Below are positions 54,775 to 63,108 of a stretch of DNA of 64,000 nt, one piece after another. The translations under genes and the position numbers were made by a program. The stretch comes from Rhodobacteraceae bacterium Alg231-30 (GTDB taxonomy: Bacteria > Pseudomonadota > Alphaproteobacteria > Rhodobacterales > Rhodobacteraceae): assembly GCA_900143615.1 (NCBI GenBank), contig FREU01000001.1:582767-646766 (forward strand). The letters run 5' to 3'. Under the pieces are notes generated by a model. The model searched no databases and was not told where the DNA came from. It saw nothing but the letters and a program-made list of their open reading frames with translations. Numbering within the stretch: position 1 is the first letter of the stretch; every line of letters begins with the position of its first letter.

Positions 54775-55497
54775 ATGGCGCCGAAGTTTAGCGTGGTCCT
54801 GGTGGACTACGAAGGAGCGGCATCTCGCGATGAATTTCGTCGCGCTATGCAGTGCTTTGCTGACCAAACGTGCAAGGATTTTGAAATTCTTGTCTATCAC
54901 GATGGCGCTAAGGCCACATCTTATGAAGAGGACCTTGCGGGTGTCGATGGATTGCCCGCTGTCCGCTTTTTCATTTCTTCTGAACGTGAGAATGATTGGG
55001 GGCATAGTAATCGGGATCGGGGGATCAAGGCGGCTGTTGGTGAATGGATCGTCATGACAAATGCCGATAATGTTTTTTACCCTAACGCCATCGAGGAATT
55101 GAAAGCGGCGGTTGAAAGGCCTTATCGACCAATGTTTGAAGTGCGCACGGGGAACGCGTTTCAGAAGCTTCTATACAAGAAGCGGTTGCTAAAATTTGTT
55201 GAAAAAGAGCGTGCGGATATTCTTGTGTTCCCCATAATTTCGAAAGGGTGCGCGGGCGTTAGCAACGGCATTCGGAGATTTCGTGGAACAGAGAATGTAC
55301 ATGAAGTTGTGTTGTCCGGAATTCCTGTGAGAGAAGGGAATATTGATGCAATGCAATTTGTCATGCGGCGTGAATGTTGGCTGTCTGAAGGTGGATGGCG
55401 GGACAAGCATGAGCGCAGTGATGGACGGCAATATGAGAAATTTGCCAGAAAATATGGAATTCAGGCAATCACCAAAGTTCTGGGAGAACACTGGTAG
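54775..55497 (+). CDS. Glycosyltransferase family 2-like protein
   Basis: The 240-residue protein has the GT-A start FSVVLVDYEGAASRDEFRRAMQCFADQTCKDFEILVYHDG and the DxD-like segment MTNADNVFYPNA near residue 100. GGWRDKHERSDGRQYEKFARKYG near the end resembles the acceptor-side region of GT2 enzymes. Base composition looks clearly more AT-rich than sdhB, suggesting transfer. It lies 34 bases after sdhB and may extend that operon. Acceptor unknown. Confidence 0.72.
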   Translation: MAPKFSVVLVDYEGAASRDEFRRAMQCFADQTCKDFEILVYHDGAKATSYEEDLAGVDGLPAVRFFISSERENDWGHSNRDRGIKAAVGEWIVMTNADNVFYPNAIEELKAAVERPYRPMFEVRTGNAFQKLLYKKRLLKFVEKERADILVFPIISKGCAGVSNGIRRFRGTENVHEVVLSGIPVREGNIDAMQFVMRRECWLSEGGWRDKHERSDGRQYEKFARKYGIQAITKVLGEHW

Positions 55498-55678
55498 GAA
55501 ACTCGGAGCTCAGAGCCACTGTGGCTCCCTGGTTCCTAATCTTTCGCGATTGGGAATCTATCATGACGCTCGAGTAGAAAAATATTTGGCTTTTTAACTT
55601 TACGAACATTTTTTTTGACAAAACCGTGCCTATATTGCGGCCAGAGGGAGGAGTTCTGACACATTTAGGAGAAACCCA

Positions 55679-55849
55679 ATGTCGAACTCTGATAAATACG
55701 AAGAGACACCTGAGAATTTCGCGGATCGTGCTTTGGAACTGCTTGAGCAGGCCTATGCATATTACGATCAGCCACTGCGCACGGTTGCGACCGGGGACAA
55801 TGTCAGTCAAAGCGAAGAAACCTATTACGAGTATGTAAAAGCCGCTTGA
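55679..55849 (+). CDS. Small acidic protein of unknown function
   Basis: The 56-residue protein starts MSNSDKYEETPENFADRALE and is acidic and tyrosine-rich (AYAYYDQPLR, ETYYEYVKAA). A good TTTAGGAGAAACCC site precedes the ATG. No family recognised, though I think similar proteins occur in other Rhodobacteraceae. It stands alone between the glycosyltransferase and the FAD dehydrogenase; the 180 bases upstream are AT-rich. Confidence 0.65.
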   Translation: MSNSDKYEETPENFADRALELLEQAYAYYDQPLRTVATGDNVSQSEETYYEYVKAA

Positions 55850-55934
55850 TTTGCGAGCTTCGGTGCGACTGACGTCAGGTCGTGCTTGGTCTAAGGGGCT
55901 GTCATGATAGCCTTTCCGCAAGGGAGGGTTTCAC

Positions 55935-57575
55935 ATGGCAGACGTGATCATTATTGGCGCAGGCTTGGCGGGGCTTGTGGCGGCTAATGAAGCCGCCAGT
56001 CGCGGACGTAAAGTGTTGCTGCTGGATCAAGAGGGCGAGCAGTCCCTTGGCGGGCAGGCCTTTTGGAGCCTTGGTGGGCTCTTTATGGTGGACACTCCGG
56101 AACAGCGTCGCATGGGCATAAAAGACAGCCCCGAGTTGGCGCTGTGTGATTGGATGGGCTCCGCTCAATTTGACCGTCCAGAAGATGAAAATCCCCGCAA
56201 AGTGGCAAAAGCCTATTTGGAGTTTGCTGCTGGTGAAATGCACGGTTGGCTCAAATCCATCGGCATGCGTTGGTTTCCTGTGGTCGGTTGGGCCGAGCGC
56301 GGCGGCGAGATGGCACATGGGCACGGGAATTCAGTGCCAAGATTTCATGTCACTTGGGGGACAGGGCCCGGAGTAGTTGCTCCATTTGAACGGCTGGTGC
56401 GACAGGCGGCATCTGAGGGTAAAATCGAATTTGGTTTTCGCCACAAAGTCACGAATTTAATCATTGAAAACAATGTTGTTGTCGGGGTTCGAGGCGAGAT
56501 ACTGGCTCCGGCGGGGCAGGAGCGCGGACAATCCACCAGTCGAGAAACCGTTGGTGAGTTCGAACATCGCGCGAGCGCCGTGGTGATCACAACAGGCGGC
56601 ATCGGGGGTGATCATGATATGGTGCGGCAGTACTGGCCCGAGGATCGCCTTGGCAAAGTGCCAACACGGATGGTGGCTGGCGTGCCCGACTATGTGGATG
56701 GGCAAATGCAGCGGGTCGCGGAAACTGCGGGCGCAGGGCTGATCAATGGTGACCGGATGTGGCACTATACCGAAGGCTTGGCCAATTGGGATCCGATATG
56801 GCCCAATCACGGTATTCGAATTCTGCCTGGCCCGTCTTCAATGTGGTTTGATGCACTGGGGGAGCGGATGGAAGCGCCCTATCTGCCGGGGTTTGATACG
56901 TTAGGAACGCTGCGTCGGATCCTGTCCACTGGGCAGGAACATAGTTGGTTTATTCTCACCCAAAAGATCATCGAAAAAGAGTTCGCTCTGTCGGGTTCTG
57001 AGCAGAATCCTGATCTGACATCGGGCAAATGGTCTTCGGTCCTTAAAGCTCGGATTCTGGGCAAGGGAGCGCCTGCGCCAGTAGAGGCTTTCAAACGCGA
57101 AGGTGAAGATTTTGTCGTTGCTGACACGCTTGAACAACTGGTGGCAGGAATGAATGCTCTGACTCCGCAAGCTACAGTGAATATTGACAAAATTCGTGAC
57201 CAAATCTTGGCGCGGGACGCGCAGATTGACAATCCATTTGCCAAAGATGTGCAGGTGACAGCCATCCGTGGTGCGCGGGCCTATCGAGGCGACAGATTGA
57301 TCCGAACAGCCAAGCCACATCGCATATTGGACCCTCAAAATGGCCCGCTGATCGCTGTGCGTCTGAACATTTTGACGCGCAAATCTTTGGGGGGATTGCA
57401 CACGGATGTCACAGGGCAAGTCCTCAGGCCAGACGGGCGTGCGTTTGAAGGGCTTTTTGCCGCCGGTGAGGTCGCGGGCTTCGGTGGCGGTGGGTACCAT
57501 GGGTATAACGCCCTTGAGGGGACCTTTTTGGGCGGTTGTATCTTCTCAGGTCGTATGGCCGGCCGGTCCGTTTAA
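55935..57575 (+). CDS. FAD-binding dehydrogenase (fumarate reductase/KstD-like)
   Basis: The 546-residue protein has the N-terminal FAD motif VIIIGAGLAGLVAANEA, the FAD-binding-2 segment with ASAVVITTGGIGG near residue 215, and a C-terminal GLFAAGEVAGFGGGGYHGYNALEGTFLGG. Length and motifs match a group annotated as FAD-binding dehydrogenases, related to 3-ketosteroid dehydrogenase and flavocytochrome c; the substrate is unknown. CAAGGGAGGG precedes the start. Confidence 0.87.
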   Translation: MADVIIIGAGLAGLVAANEAASRGRKVLLLDQEGEQSLGGQAFWSLGGLFMVDTPEQRRMGIKDSPELALCDWMGSAQFDRPEDENPRKVAKAYLEFAAGEMHGWLKSIGMRWFPVVGWAERGGEMAHGHGNSVPRFHVTWGTGPGVVAPFERLVRQAASEGKIEFGFRHKVTNLIIENNVVVGVRGEILAPAGQERGQSTSRETVGEFEHRASAVVITTGGIGGDHDMVRQYWPEDRLGKVPTRMVAGVPDYVDGQMQRVAETAGAGLINGDRMWHYTEGLANWDPIWPNHGIRILPGPSSMWFDALGERMEAPYLPGFDTLGTLRRILSTGQEHSWFILTQKIIEKEFALSGSEQNPDLTSGKWSSVLKARILGKGAPAPVEAFKREGEDFVVADTLEQLVAGMNALTPQATVNIDKIRDQILARDAQIDNPFAKDVQVTAIRGARAYRGDRLIRTAKPHRILDPQNGPLIAVRLNILTRKSLGGLHTDVTGQVLRPDGRAFEGLFAAGEVAGFGGGGYHGYNALEGTFLGGCIFSGRMAGRSV

Positions 57576-57643
57576 TCGCGATAGGTGTGACGCTGAAGCG
57601 ATGTTAGACTGGCCTGACGATTTGTAGTTCAGGAGACGAGTTT

Positions 57644-58078
57644 ATGCGCAAAATTATTGCTATTTCCGCGATTTTGGCAGCGTCACATGCTTTTGCGGGC
57701 GATACGCCATCGCCGGACGGAGCCTCTGTGTATTTTATTGATATTGAAGATGGCGCAACTGTCACGGGCCCTGTTACGGTTCGGTTTGGCCTGTCTGGCA
57801 TGGGGGTGGCACCATCGGGTGTTGAGAAGGAAAACACTGGGCACCACCATCTGTTTGTGGACCGCGCGCCTTTGGGCGAGGGGGCTGCCGATGCAGAGTT
57901 GATGGAGATTGGCATCCCAAGTGACGCAAATCACCGCCATTTTGGTGGTGGGCAGACCGAAGTCACATTGGAATTGTCACCCGGTGAACACAGCCTGCAA
58001 CTGGTCTTGGCAGATGAGTTCCATGTGCCACATGATCCACCAGTGGCCAGTCAGCAGATTACCGTTTTGGTGAAATAA
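57644..58078 (+). CDS. DUF4399 exported protein
   Basis: The 144-residue protein has a signal peptide (MRKIIAISAILAASHAFAG) and a beta-rich domain with VYFIDIEDGATVTGPVTVRFGLSGMGV, GHHHLFVD and HFGGGQTEVTLELSPGEHSLQLVLAD, the DUF4399 pattern. The histidines might bind metal. Function unknown; periplasmic. Confidence 0.85.
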   Translation: MRKIIAISAILAASHAFAGDTPSPDGASVYFIDIEDGATVTGPVTVRFGLSGMGVAPSGVEKENTGHHHLFVDRAPLGEGAADAELMEIGIPSDANHRHFGGGQTEVTLELSPGEHSLQLVLADEFHVPHDPPVASQQITVLVK

Positions 58079-58139
58079 GCTAGACGCTTAGCGCTAGATT
58101 CACGTTGCAAGTTCATCTGGGCTTGGGCAGGATTTGTAT

Positions 58140-58994
58140 ATGACCCATTTTGCTTTACCCCCAGAGGATGCAGAGGTGCGCCGAGCTGTGAAGCCGGTGA
58201 TTTGCTATCCCAACGATACTTTGCCTGAGCCACAATTGGCGCTCTACCAAGATGCGATGAAAACGGCCGAAAAAGTGAGCGAGGTGCTTGTTGCGCCGCG
58301 TGACGCCGCCTGTTTTCATGCCAAAGCGGGAGAGTTCTTCCGGATTAGCAGTGTCGACGGGGCGCAAGTTGGCGACCTAAACCTGTGGAACGCCAATAAT
58401 CTGAGCGAGCGGTTCTATTCGGGCAAAACACGCGCGCTCCATGGCACCCATCTCACAACAGGGGAAAGGATGTGGTCTTCCTTTCCCACACTACGCCCGA
58501 TGGCGACCATTACAGCGGACACATTGGGATGGTACGGCATTGATGAACACGGCGGGTCTGTGCATGACGTGATTGGAACGCGCTGTGATCCTTATACATC
58601 CAACCTGTTGAATTCAAACCAGTATCATCATTGCTGCCATTCTAACCTCACCCGCGCTTTCGCGGATGAAACCGGAATGACGCTGATTGAGGCCGAGGCG
58701 CATGTCCATGATGTGCTGAACGTCTTCATGTGTACTGGGTTTAGCCGCAACACGGGTCAGTATTTCATGAAGGCCAGCCCGGTACGCCCGGGTGACTACC
58801 TTGAATTCTTTGCGGAAATCGACTTGCTTGGCGCGCTCAGTGCCTGTCCGGGCGGCGATTGCTCAGCCCAACATAGCTCTGATACAGCACAATGCCACCC
58901 ATTGTTGATCGAGGTTTTTCAGCCAAGCAAGGCCGCCCTAAAAGACTGGGTGCCGCCGCAATCAAACGGGTATGATCGCAGCCACGGGCGCTAG
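58140..58994 (+). CDS. DUF1989 (urea carboxylase-associated) family protein
   Basis: The 284-residue protein starts MTHFALPPEDAEVRRAVKP and has QVGDLNLWNANN, GTRCDPYTSNLLN with YHHCCHSNLTRAF, and CPGGDCSAQHSSDTAQCHPLLIEVF, the metal-binding-type motifs of DUF1989. Relatives cluster with urea amidolyase or aminomethyltransferase-like genes. Function unsettled. CAGGATTTG precedes ATG 58140. It faces the SHMT-like gene, with repeat copy C between. Confidence 0.85.
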   Translation: MTHFALPPEDAEVRRAVKPVICYPNDTLPEPQLALYQDAMKTAEKVSEVLVAPRDAACFHAKAGEFFRISSVDGAQVGDLNLWNANNLSERFYSGKTRALHGTHLTTGERMWSSFPTLRPMATITADTLGWYGIDEHGGSVHDVIGTRCDPYTSNLLNSNQYHHCCHSNLTRAFADETGMTLIEAEAHVHDVLNVFMCTGFSRNTGQYFMKASPVRPGDYLEFFAEIDLLGALSACPGGDCSAQHSSDTAQCHPLLIEVFQPSKAALKDWVPPQSNGYDRSHGR

Positions 58995-59028
58995 AGGAAA
59001 ACGCGAATTTCAGCTGTCTGTATCGCGG

Positions 59029-59055
59029 CGGTATTACGTCGGTATTGCGACAGTG
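59029..59055. repeat. Short dispersed repeat (GTATTACGTCGGTAT type), copy 2
   Basis: CGGTATTACGTCGGTAT followed by TGCGACAGTG matches 25 of 27 bases with 15877-15903. Here it lies 10 bases before hairpin repeat copy C, so the two elements may be modules of one larger element. Confidence 0.7.
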
Positions 59056-59065
59056 TCATTTTCGA

Positions 59066-59151
59066 CTTTTTGGTGCTCTAAATACCTCCTTTTTGCCCCG
59101 CGCCTTGGCGCGGGGCCTGGCCCAACGGCTGATGGATCAGCTTTGCTGATC
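59066..59151. repeat. Hairpin-rich intergenic repeat, copy C
   Basis: It opens CTTTTTGGTGC then TCTAAATACCTCC, as in copies A and B. Hairpin CCCCGCGCC-TT-GGCGCGGGG (59096-59115) and hairpin GATCAGC-TTT-GCTGATC (59135-59151) follow. It fills the gap between convergent DUF1989 and SHMT-like genes. Confidence 0.75.
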
Positions 59152-59154
59152 TGA

Positions 59155-60510
59155 TCAGCGGACGGGAGGATTTGGCTGATGGATGAAATGCAGCCTGTCA
59201 AATTTTGCACGCCACAGGGCCGTATCTGGCGCAAGCGCCTGCGGATCGTTGGCGCGCAAGGCTGTTGTGATACGGGCGGCGAGCTCCGCAGCATCCTGTT
59301 GTGTCATCCCCCAACGCACCAACTCGGGAGTTCCGATGCGCAAACCGTTTAGATCTGCCGCCACAGGCGCCACAGGCAGGCCAATGCCGCAAGCCAGAAA
59401 CCCCGCTTTGCGCAACTTACGAGATGCGGTCTGCCCGCCTCCAAAGGGTGCTGCGACAAGAGCAAGTTGATGAGATTGGGTTGGGCCGTCGTTGGTTTCA
59501 AAAACCTCAATCCCTTCGGCCTTAAAAGCCTGCGCCAAGCTTTGCGCCATTGCGATCATTTCGCGCGCATAAGCCGCGCCGAAATCGCGCCAATCCAGCA
59601 TCGACATCGCCAGTGCGGCGGATTTGGCGGCGTCAAAGTTCGCAGTCATACCGGGAAATGCGATCGCATCCAGCCGCTGTGCGATCTCGGCCTCATTGGT
59701 CACAATCAATCCAGAAGGTGGGCCGCCCAGAGATTTATAGGTCGACATGGTCATCATGTGCGCCCCTTCGCTCAGGGGGTTTTTCCATGCCTTGCCCGCA
59801 ATGATCCCGCATTGATGGGCTGCGTCAAACAGCACATTGGCCCCAACGCTATCGGCAATTGCGCGAATCTCTGCGACCGGATGTTCTGCCAAATTCAGCG
59901 AGCCGCCAATGGTGATGAGCTTGGGTTTCACCCGCGTGGCCAAATCTTGCAACCCTGCCAGATCCACGGTGTAGCCGTCCGCATTGACGGGGGCTGCGTG
60001 GTTTTGCAGCCCGTAGAGCCCCGCGCATCCGGCGGCGTGGTGGGTCACATGGCCGCCGATCTCGGCGGGCGGGGTGATGATCACATCTCCGGGTTTTGTC
60101 AGCGCCATAAACCCATAGAGGTTGGCCATGGCACCGGAGGCCACACGAATTTCGGCAAAACGCGCCTCAAAGACTTCAGCCGCGAGCTCAGCGGCGATGA
60201 CCTCGATTTCTTCGATCGCCTCAAGGCCCATTTCGTATTTGTCCCCCGGATAGCCCAGCGAAGGACGGCTGCCCAAACCGCTGGCCAAGAGCGCCTCAGC
60301 GGCGGGGTTCATCACATTCGTGGCAGGGTTCAGATTAAAGCAATCGTGCTCGTGGATCTGGCGGTTTTGCTGCGCCAGCGACTGTAGGCGCGCGCTGAGT
60401 GTATCGCTTGTGCTGTGCGCGGTGTCATGGGCGATGCGCTGGACAAGAGCCTCGCTGGTGGCGGGCACCCATGCACGTTTGGCAAGGTGGTGGTCGATTA
60501 GGTTGGACAT
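59155..60510 (-). CDS. Serine hydroxymethyltransferase-like PLP enzyme
   Basis: The 451-residue fold-type I enzyme has GYPGDKYEMG, RVASGAMANLYGFMAL, GGHVTHH, FDAAHQCG and the PLP-lysine segment STYKSLGGPPSG. True SHMT reads THKT with an arginine downstream; here His becomes Tyr and the following segment differs, so the reaction may not be glycine-serine exchange. It could be an aldolase, a methylserine-type transferase or a lyase. CAGGAGCTAAAA fixes ATG 60510. It diverges from a LysR regulator gene. Confidence 0.75.
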   Translation of the reverse strand: MSNLIDHHLAKRAWVPATSEALVQRIAHDTAHSTSDTLSARLQSLAQQNRQIHEHDCFNLNPATNVMNPAAEALLASGLGSRPSLGYPGDKYEMGLEAIEEIEVIAAELAAEVFEARFAEIRVASGAMANLYGFMALTKPGDVIITPPAEIGGHVTHHAAGCAGLYGLQNHAAPVNADGYTVDLAGLQDLATRVKPKLITIGGSLNLAEHPVAEIRAIADSVGANVLFDAAHQCGIIAGKAWKNPLSEGAHMMTMSTYKSLGGPPSGLIVTNEAEIAQRLDAIAFPGMTANFDAAKSAALAMSMLDWRDFGAAYAREMIAMAQSLAQAFKAEGIEVFETNDGPTQSHQLALVAAPFGGGQTASRKLRKAGFLACGIGLPVAPVAADLNGLRIGTPELVRWGMTQQDAAELAARITTALRANDPQALAPDTALWRAKFDRLHFIHQPNPPVR

Positions 60511-60571
60511 TTTTAGCTCCTGATGGCTTGGGGGCATTGGAGCCTGCAAATGCGTGGTGACGCAAATCAGT

Positions 60572-60577
60572 TATAAT
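60572..60577 (+). promoter_or_regulatory. Candidate -10 box of the LysR gene
   Basis: A perfect TATAAT lies 35 bases before the LysR start; no good -35 box is seen 17 bases upstream. TGCGT-GGTG-ACGCA, a short inverted repeat at 60551-60564, overlaps the expected -35 zone and could be the LysR site serving both divergent genes. Confidence 0.4.
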
Positions 60578-60611
60578 GATATCTAGGCATAGAAAAACTA
60601 AGGCTGGATTC

Positions 60612-61484
60612 ATGAGTGTGACACCACCCCGCCCGAAAGGGCCTCCGATGAATGCATTGCGCGCATTTGAAGCTGCGGCGCGCCTTGGTGGGTTTGCGCG
60701 TGCGGGGGACGAGCTATGCGTGACTCCCGGTGCGGTGGCGCAGCAGGTGAAAGCTTTGGAAGCTTGGTGTGGCGCGCCTTTGTTTGAGCGTCACGCGCAA
60801 GGCGTGGTGCTGAGCCGTGTTGGCGCACAAGTGTTGCCAGAGTTGAGCACGGCATTTGATGCGATGGGAGCAGCGGTGAATGTCTTGCGACAGGCGGCAG
60901 GACCAAACCGGCTGCATGTTGCGGCGTTGCCGGCCGTGGCACAGCTCTGGCTGTCCCCCTTATTGCCGGAGATTCGTGTGGCTTTGCCTGAGGTCGAAGT
61001 GTCGATCACAGCGTTGGAACAGCCGCCGAACATGGCGCGCGAGCCATTTGATTTGAACGTGTTTTATGGCGCAGGTGACGGCGTGCGGATTGCGCAGGAT
61101 CGCATTTTTCCGGTCTGTGCGCCTGATGTGGCTGCGCGGCTGCAGGACGTTAGTGATCTTGCCTTGGTGCCTTGTTTGTCAGACGCGGTTTGGGATCAGG
61201 ACTGGGCCATTTGGCTCACCGCGCAGGGGCAAGCACCGCGGATTAGCGGGGCGGTCTATTCGCTTTATGCGCTGGCTGTTGAAGAAGCTGTGCACGGGGC
61301 GGGGGTGTTAATGGGGCACCAAGCGTTGGTGCAGCGCCATCTGGATCGTGGAGCCCTAGTGGCGCCGTTTGGCGTTCAGGGCGTCGCGTTGCCACGGTGG
61401 TTGCAAATGGCGGTGAAGGGCGGCGCAGCGTCGCCACCCTTGCAAGCTTTGTCGCGTTTACTTGCCCGCGAAGGCGGCCTCTAG
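60612..61484 (+). CDS. LysR-family transcriptional regulator, GcvA-like
   Basis: The 290-residue protein has the winged helix-turn-helix [40 protein letters not shown], followed by an effector domain. It diverges from the SHMT-like gene by about 100 bases and is its likely regulator. Its 3' end overlaps the convergent deoD gene by 27 bases. Confidence 0.87.
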   Translation: MSVTPPRPKGPPMNALRAFEAAARLGGFARAGDELCVTPGAVAQQVKALEAWCGAPLFERHAQGVVLSRVGAQVLPELSTAFDAMGAAVNVLRQAAGPNRLHVAALPAVAQLWLSPLLPEIRVALPEVEVSITALEQPPNMAREPFDLNVFYGAGDGVRIAQDRIFPVCAPDVAARLQDVSDLALVPCLSDAVWDQDWAIWLTAQGQAPRISGAVYSLYALAVEEAVHGAGVLMGHQALVQRHLDRGALVAPFGVQGVALPRWLQMAVKGGAASPPLQALSRLLAREGGL

Positions 61485-62168
61485 CGAGATTTCGACCATA
61501 TCCCCAAAGGATTTTTCACGATCCTCAGACGGAAGGGCTTCGCCGGTGAGCAGGTGATCAGACACGGTCAGTACCGCCAAGGCGCGGCGGCCGTGTCGGG
61601 CGGCGAGATTGTAGAGCTCGGCCGCTTCCATTTCGACGCCAAGGATGCCGTGACGCACCATCTGTTCATTTAGATCGGGGCGTTCGTCATAAAACACGTC
61701 CGAGGAATAGATGCCGCCAACATGCGTAGGCGTGCCGCGCGCTTCTGCGGCGTCGGCTGCGGCACGCAGCAGGCCATAGTCGGCGCAAGGTGCAAAGTTC
61801 ATCTCTCTGAAGATGCCGCGTGAGGGTGTCGAGAGTGTGGTCGCGGTCATGGCAATGATCACGTCGCGGACTTTCACAGCGTCCTGCATCCCGCCACAGG
61901 AGCCAATACGGATCAGGGTTTGTGCGCCGTAATCTTTGATCAGCTCATTGGCATAGATCGACAGCGATGGCATGCCCATGCCTGAGCCGTGAATGGTGAC
62001 GCGATTGCCCCGCCATGTGCCAGTAAAGCCCAGCATGCCGCGGACTTCGTTGATGCAGACTGCATCTTCCAAAAAGGTTTCGGCGGCCCATTTGGCGCGA
62101 TAGGGATCGCCCGGCAACAGAACGGTTTCAGCGATATCGCCAGGTTTGGCGCCAATATGAACGGTCAT
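61458..62168 (-). CDS. deoD: Purine nucleoside phosphorylase, DeoD type
   Basis: The 236-residue protein starts [27 protein letters not shown]. It has [26 protein letters not shown] and [10 protein letters not shown], the hexameric PNP motifs. It phosphorolyses purine nucleosides to base and ribose 1-phosphate. Length matches E. coli DeoD (239). The 3' end overlaps the LysR gene on the other strand. Confidence 0.95.
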   Translation of the reverse strand: MTVHIGAKPGDIAETVLLPGDPYRAKWAAETFLEDAVCINEVRGMLGFTGTWRGNRVTIHGSGMGMPSLSIYANELIKDYGAQTLIRIGSCGGMQDAVKVRDVIIAMTATTLSTPSRGIFREMNFAPCADYGLLRAAADAAEARGTPTHVGGIYSSDVFYDERPDLNEQMVRHGILGVEMEAAELYNLAARHGRRALAVLTVSDHLLTGEALPSEDREKSFGDMVEISLEAAFAGK

Positions 62169-62245
62169 GGATGATCCCTCGGACTAGGTAAAGTGAATGG
62201 TGAGTGGCACATGCGCTTGTTGGGCGCTGGTTTCAAGGAAGCCAG

Positions 62246-62524
62246 CTATCTTGAAATGGAAAAATCAGCAAATTCTGATGGCGTGGCTTTGTAGGACTGT
62301 ACGTCGCGCACGGAGGCTGCTGCTGGGCCGGACCATAAATCGGTCAACATTTGATCCACATCGCGCGCGTCACCTTGCAAATGCGTTGTTACCGACCCGC
62401 TTGCATCATTGCGTACCCAACCGGTTAAGCCCAACTTGCGGGCGCGGCTGCGTGTCCACGTGCGAAAGGCCACGCCTTGGACGTGGCCGGTTACTTTGGC
62501 TTCAATGGTTTTTGTCTGGGACAT
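62246..62524 (-). CDS. acyP: Acylphosphatase
   Basis: The 92-residue protein has the signature GHVQGVAFRTW with catalytic Arg21 and GWVRNDASGSV with Asn39. It hydrolyses acyl phosphates. Start 62524 is set by family length; AAGGGTGCCGCC lies upstream. It is followed by deoD on the same strand. Confidence 0.93.
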   Translation of the reverse strand: MSQTKTIEAKVTGHVQGVAFRTWTRSRARKLGLTGWVRNDASGSVTTHLQGDARDVDQMLTDLWSGPAAASVRDVQSYKATPSEFADFSISR

Positions 62525-62612
62525 GGCGGCACCCTTGTGTGTAACAAGTGTGCCGCAGTGCCCGAGTCGGTGCAAGAAGGCGATGAAGTCAGCTTAAAGC
62601 TGCAGGAACGTG

Positions 62613-62933
62613 CTAGATTTCCATTTGATCAGGCGCAATTCCAGCGGCAAGGGCTTCGTCAAACCATTTGGGTTTGCGGCCTTTGCCGGTCCAGGTTTTG
62701 GTCTTATCATCAGGGTGCGCGTATTTCGGAACGCCTTTCATCAGGCCTCCCTTGCGTTTGCCGCCAGCCTGCTGTGCTGCCAATTCATCAAAAGAGAAGC
62801 CGTATTTCTCGGCGGCTTCTGCCACTGCTTTTAAGGCATCGTGCTTGCGCTGTGCCTCAACTTTTTCAAGTTGGATGTCGATTTCGGCCTTGAGTTCAAG
62901 GAGTTCGTCGCGCGTCATTCCGTCCAGTTTCAT
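62613..62933 (-). CDS. H-NS histone family protein (HvrA-like)
   Basis: The 106-residue protein has an N-terminal coiled coil (MTRDELLELKAEIDIQLEKVEAQRK) and the H-NS DNA-binding core YAHPDDKTKTWTGKGRKPKWFDEALAAG, as in the HvrA/Spb proteins of Rhodobacter. It is a nucleoid protein that binds AT-rich DNA. It lies between acylphosphatase and ecm on the same strand, with an AT-rich 175-base upstream region that could allow self-binding. Confidence 0.92.
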   Translation of the reverse strand: MKLDGMTRDELLELKAEIDIQLEKVEAQRKHDALKAVAEAAEKYGFSFDELAAQQAGGKRKGGLMKGVPKYAHPDDKTKTWTGKGRKPKWFDEALAAGIAPDQMEI

Positions 62934-63015
62934 ACTGATGACCTACCATTAAAATAAACTGATTTGAATATATCGCAGAAAGAGAAAGGAAAAGACAAGA
63001 GTTCAATTTGTGTCA

Positions 63016-63039
63016 AATCCGTCCAAAATTGGGCGGATT
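63016..63039 (-). terminator. Possible terminator hairpin after ecm
   Basis: AATCCGTCC pairs with GGGCGGATT (one G-T pair) around AAAATT, about 70 bases after the ecm stop on the minus strand. Only a short T-run follows. The region is AT-rich and precedes the H-NS gene. Confidence 0.4.
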
Positions 63040-63108
63040 ACTCAATTTTTTGGGCAATTCACATCGCAATTAGTCAGCGTGCCATTTTAAATTGAAGATG
63101 CGGCATAA

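Noticed and set aside
55615..55636. TTGACA followed by TATATT upstream of the 56-aa gene, resembling a sigma-70 promoter.
   Set aside because: The spacing is only 10 bases, far from the 16-18 required, so the two boxes cannot act together.
59467..60387. A 306-codon open frame on the plus strand.
   Set aside because: It is antisense to the SHMT-like gene, which carries clear PLP motifs and a strong ribosome site.
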